DNA of 6,884 nucleotides from RXOA01 sp964547105 (lineage in GTDB: Bacteria; Bipolaricaulota; Bipolaricaulia; UBA7950; UBA9294): NCBI GenBank assembly GCA_964547105.1, contig CAZJLO010000075.1:1-6884 (forward strand), given 5' to 3'. Positions 5,133 through 6,884 of the stretch are shown here, piece by piece. Below the pieces are notes generated by a model, which was not told the origin of the DNA, did no database searches, and was given only the letters and a program-made list of their open reading frames with translations. Every line of letters starts with the position of its first letter. Position 1 is the first letter of the stretch. The position numbers and the translations under genes were made by a program.

Positions 5133-5197
5133 GGACAAATCATCAAGGCAGGAATTGCAGCATCGTGTTCGGGCCAGGGGTGCGGCCACAGTCAAGA

Positions 5198-6658
5198 TCA
5201 TGCATCCTGTCGGTGAAGACGAACGATGAATGTCGAACCTTGCCCAGGCTCGCTCTCGACTTTGATTGTTCCGCCGTGCAGTTGGGTGATTTGCTGGCAA
5301 ATTGCCAGGCCAAGCCCTGAGCCGCTTGCTTCGCTTCCACGATGCCGAGATGAATCCAGCCGCACGAACCGCTCAAAGACCCGATCAAGATGCTCGGCGG
5401 CAATCCCGATGCCGCTGTCCCTCACACGAAGCACAGCTTCCGCCCCCTCTGCAGCGACGGAAACCCAGACCGAACCTCCTCGTTCCGTGTAGCGAATCGC
5501 GTTGTCCGCCAAATTGATAACGAGTCGACGAATCCTGACGGGATCGCCTGCAATGTGGACGGTGTCCGTCTGAGAAGACAGCTCCACACCACGCTCTTTC
5601 GCAAGTGGCTCCAGCACAGCTAACACCTCACCAACAATCGATCCGAGGTCGACAACACTGGTTTCCAGATTCTCCCGATCGAGCGAATCTCCTCGGGCTA
5701 GGGTCAGAAGCTGGTTGACGAGTCTGTGCATCGAAGATGACTCTTCCGCTATGATCGCCAAAGCATCTCGATAAGCCTGAGCGTCTCTTTCTCGCCTGAG
5801 TGCCAACGTCGCCTCGGCCTCGATGACGGAGAGTGGAGTTCGTAGCTCATGAGATGCATCGTCGGTGAACTGCCGTTGCCGCGCAAAAGCCTTCTCAAGC
5901 CTGTCAAGCATGGAATTGATCGTCTGTGCAAGCCGTCCAAGCTCATCACGTGATTCCACGGGCACACGCTTTGCGAGATCTGTCTCTTCTATGGCGCGCG
6001 CAGTCGCAATGATCTTGTCCACGGGCTTGAGGGTACGTCGGACGAGAAACAGCCCCCCGATTCCCGACAGAAGAAGCGTAAGCGGAGCCGCTATGAGCAG
6101 CGTATTACGAAGAGTGCGCAATGCGTAGACCATGTCGTCAGTCGGTCGCCCCACGACGACGACGGCTGTTCCCGCCTCAATATCGAGAGGCTGTTGCGTT
6201 TCGCGAGGAGGGGACAACTCCCGGATCGCCGGATCGGGGGGGGGAATCGGCGAAGATTGCGGCACCCAAGCGGCAAGAAGGTAGCGGACCTGAGGTCCGT
6301 CTTCGTGATCCATCGTCACGTAGGTCGATGCACCTGCAGCCGATGCGTCCAGTGTTGACGTGGGAATCGTGTCATTGCTCAGTTGATATCCGATGGCCGT
6401 CCAGCCCTCTTCAGACAGGATGTAGGCCCCGTTGACTTCCCCGAGCGGCGCACGGGGCGGATCAACCGTGATCATTCTGATGAAATCTGGCTGGGCCATC
6501 ACCTCCTCCAGACGATGAGCAAGCGCCCTGTCGAGAGACGTAGCTAGAGTGTGCCTCAGTGCAGCGTAGACTCCGACGCACATCGCGATCAATAAGACCG
6601 CAAGGACGACCAGATACCATCCTGTGAAGCGAGCGCGAACCGAACGGAAGATGCTCAC
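5198..6658 (-). CDS. Membrane sensor histidine kinase (HAMP, HisKA, HATPase)
   Basis: A complete 486-residue kinase. Helix 1 spans about 15-34, an extracytoplasmic sensor region 36-183 includes a proline-rich stretch (SSPIPPPDP, 135-143), and helix 2 spans about 185-206. A HAMP linker runs about 207-260. The H-box FTDDASHELRTPL puts the phosphorylated histidine at 270. The N-box is NLADNAIRYT (382-391), G1 is DSGIGIA (414-420), F is FERF (428-431) and G2 is GSGLGLAI (446-453). All catalytic motifs are intact. The architecture resembles the QseC/CusS-like class, but the sensor domain gives no clear ligand. The start is GTG at 6658, overlapping the regulator stop by four bases, so translation is probably coupled. 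It is transcribed towards the toxin gene. Confidence 0.95.
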   Translation of the reverse strand: MSIFRSVRARFTGWYLVVLAVLLIAMCVGVYAALRHTLATSLDRALAHRLEEVMAQPDFIRMITVDPPRAPLGEVNGAYILSEEGWTAIGYQLSNDTIPTSTLDASAAGASTYVTMDHEDGPQVRYLLAAWVPQSSPIPPPDPAIRELSPPRETQQPLDIEAGTAVVVVGRPTDDMVYALRTLRNTLLIAAPLTLLLSGIGGLFLVRRTLKPVDKIIATARAIEETDLAKRVPVESRDELGRLAQTINSMLDRLEKAFARQRQFTDDASHELRTPLSVIEAEATLALRRERDAQAYRDALAIIAEESSSMHRLVNQLLTLARGDSLDRENLETSVVDLGSIVGEVLAVLEPLAKERGVELSSQTDTVHIAGDPVRIRRLVINLADNAIRYTERGGSVWVSVAAEGAEAVLRVRDSGIGIAAEHLDRVFERFVRLDSSRHRGSEASGSGLGLAICQQITQLHGGTIKVESEPGQGSTFIVRLHRQDA

Positions 6659-6884
6659 GGAACCCTCAATCGGTACCCTGCCCCGCGTACGGTTTCGATC
6701 ATGCTCGGACCCTTATCGGAGTCAATCTTCGAGCGCAACCGTCGGACATAGACATCCACAAGGTTTGAGACGGAATCAAAGGCGTTGTTCCAAGCATGTT
6801 CCTCGATCATTCCGCGAGAGATAACCATATCGGGGTTGCGCATCATGTACTCGAGGATAGCGTACTCCTTCGCGGTGAGGGCGA
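6655..6884 (-). CDS. OmpR/PhoB-family response regulator, C-terminal part
   Basis: The last 75 residues of a response regulator whose receiver domain is beyond the window edge. The visible part is the winged-helix DNA-binding domain. It starts with ALTAKEYAILEYMMRNP, has the recognition-helix segment SVSNLVDVYVRRLRSKID, and ends in the wing IETVRGAGYRLRVP, the standard closing motif of OmpR-type regulators. It sits immediately upstream of the histidine kinase with a GTGA stop/start overlap, so the two form a two-component pair. The target genes and signal are unknown; the promoter of the pair lies outside the window. Confidence 0.95.
   Translation of the reverse strand, partial: ALTAKEYAILEYMMRNPDMVISRGMIEEHAWNNAFDSVSNLVDVYVRRLRSKIDSDKGPSMIETVRGAGYRLRVP

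Noticed and set aside
5040..5197. Bidirectional terminator between the toxin and the histidine kinase genes
   Set aside because: I looked for a stem with T and A runs in this convergent spacer and found only very short GGCC pairings, not enough to call.

Overview
The window is a moderately GC-rich bacterial segment with strong GGAGG-type ribosome binding sites. Its gene content points to an anaerobe or microaerophile: a two-subunit 2-oxoacid:ferredoxin oxidoreductase followed by a non-haem-iron oxygen-defence set. I cannot name the organism from sequence alone. A Nitrospirota- or NC10-like or other deep-branching bacterium would fit, but that is inference. A run of ten Ns at 3946-3955 shows this is a draft or metagenome scaffold, so gene order across that point is not certain.

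Layout. Positions 1-1782 (+) hold the 3' part of an oxidoreductase alpha subunit (korA-like) and the complete, overlapping beta subunit (korB-like). Positions 1893-3642 (+) hold four closely spaced genes: rubrerythrin, superoxide reductase (1Fe, neelaredoxin type), a 37-residue desulforedoxin, and a nitroreductase-family flavoprotein. A GC-rich hairpin lies between the last two. Positions 3643-3945 have no recognisable gene and end at the assembly gap. Just after the gap lies the last 60 codons of a probable MATE-type transporter (3956-4136, +). A 325-base non-coding stretch leads to a MazE/MazF-type toxin-antitoxin pair (4462-5039, +). On the minus strand, converging on the toxin gene, are a membrane sensor histidine kinase (6658-5198) and the C-terminal DNA-binding domain of its OmpR-type response regulator (from 6884 to 6655, running off the window). 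The kinase start overlaps the regulator stop by four bases.

How it fits together. Oxidoreductases of the Kor type are typically oxygen-labile and use ferredoxin. Rubrerythrin (peroxide reduction), superoxide reductase and desulforedoxin (one-electron carrier) form a known style of oxygen and peroxide defence that avoids producing O2. The nitroreductase-like flavoprotein next door could be a reductant source for them, but this is a guess. The toxin-antitoxin pair looks like an independent module. A 20/22 direct repeat lies on both sides of it (4228-4249 and 5111-5132), and a 12-base inverted repeat also flanks it (4260-4271 and 5058-5069). These repeats are the least explained structure in the window. 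I saw no tRNA, rRNA, CRISPR array, transposase or integrase.
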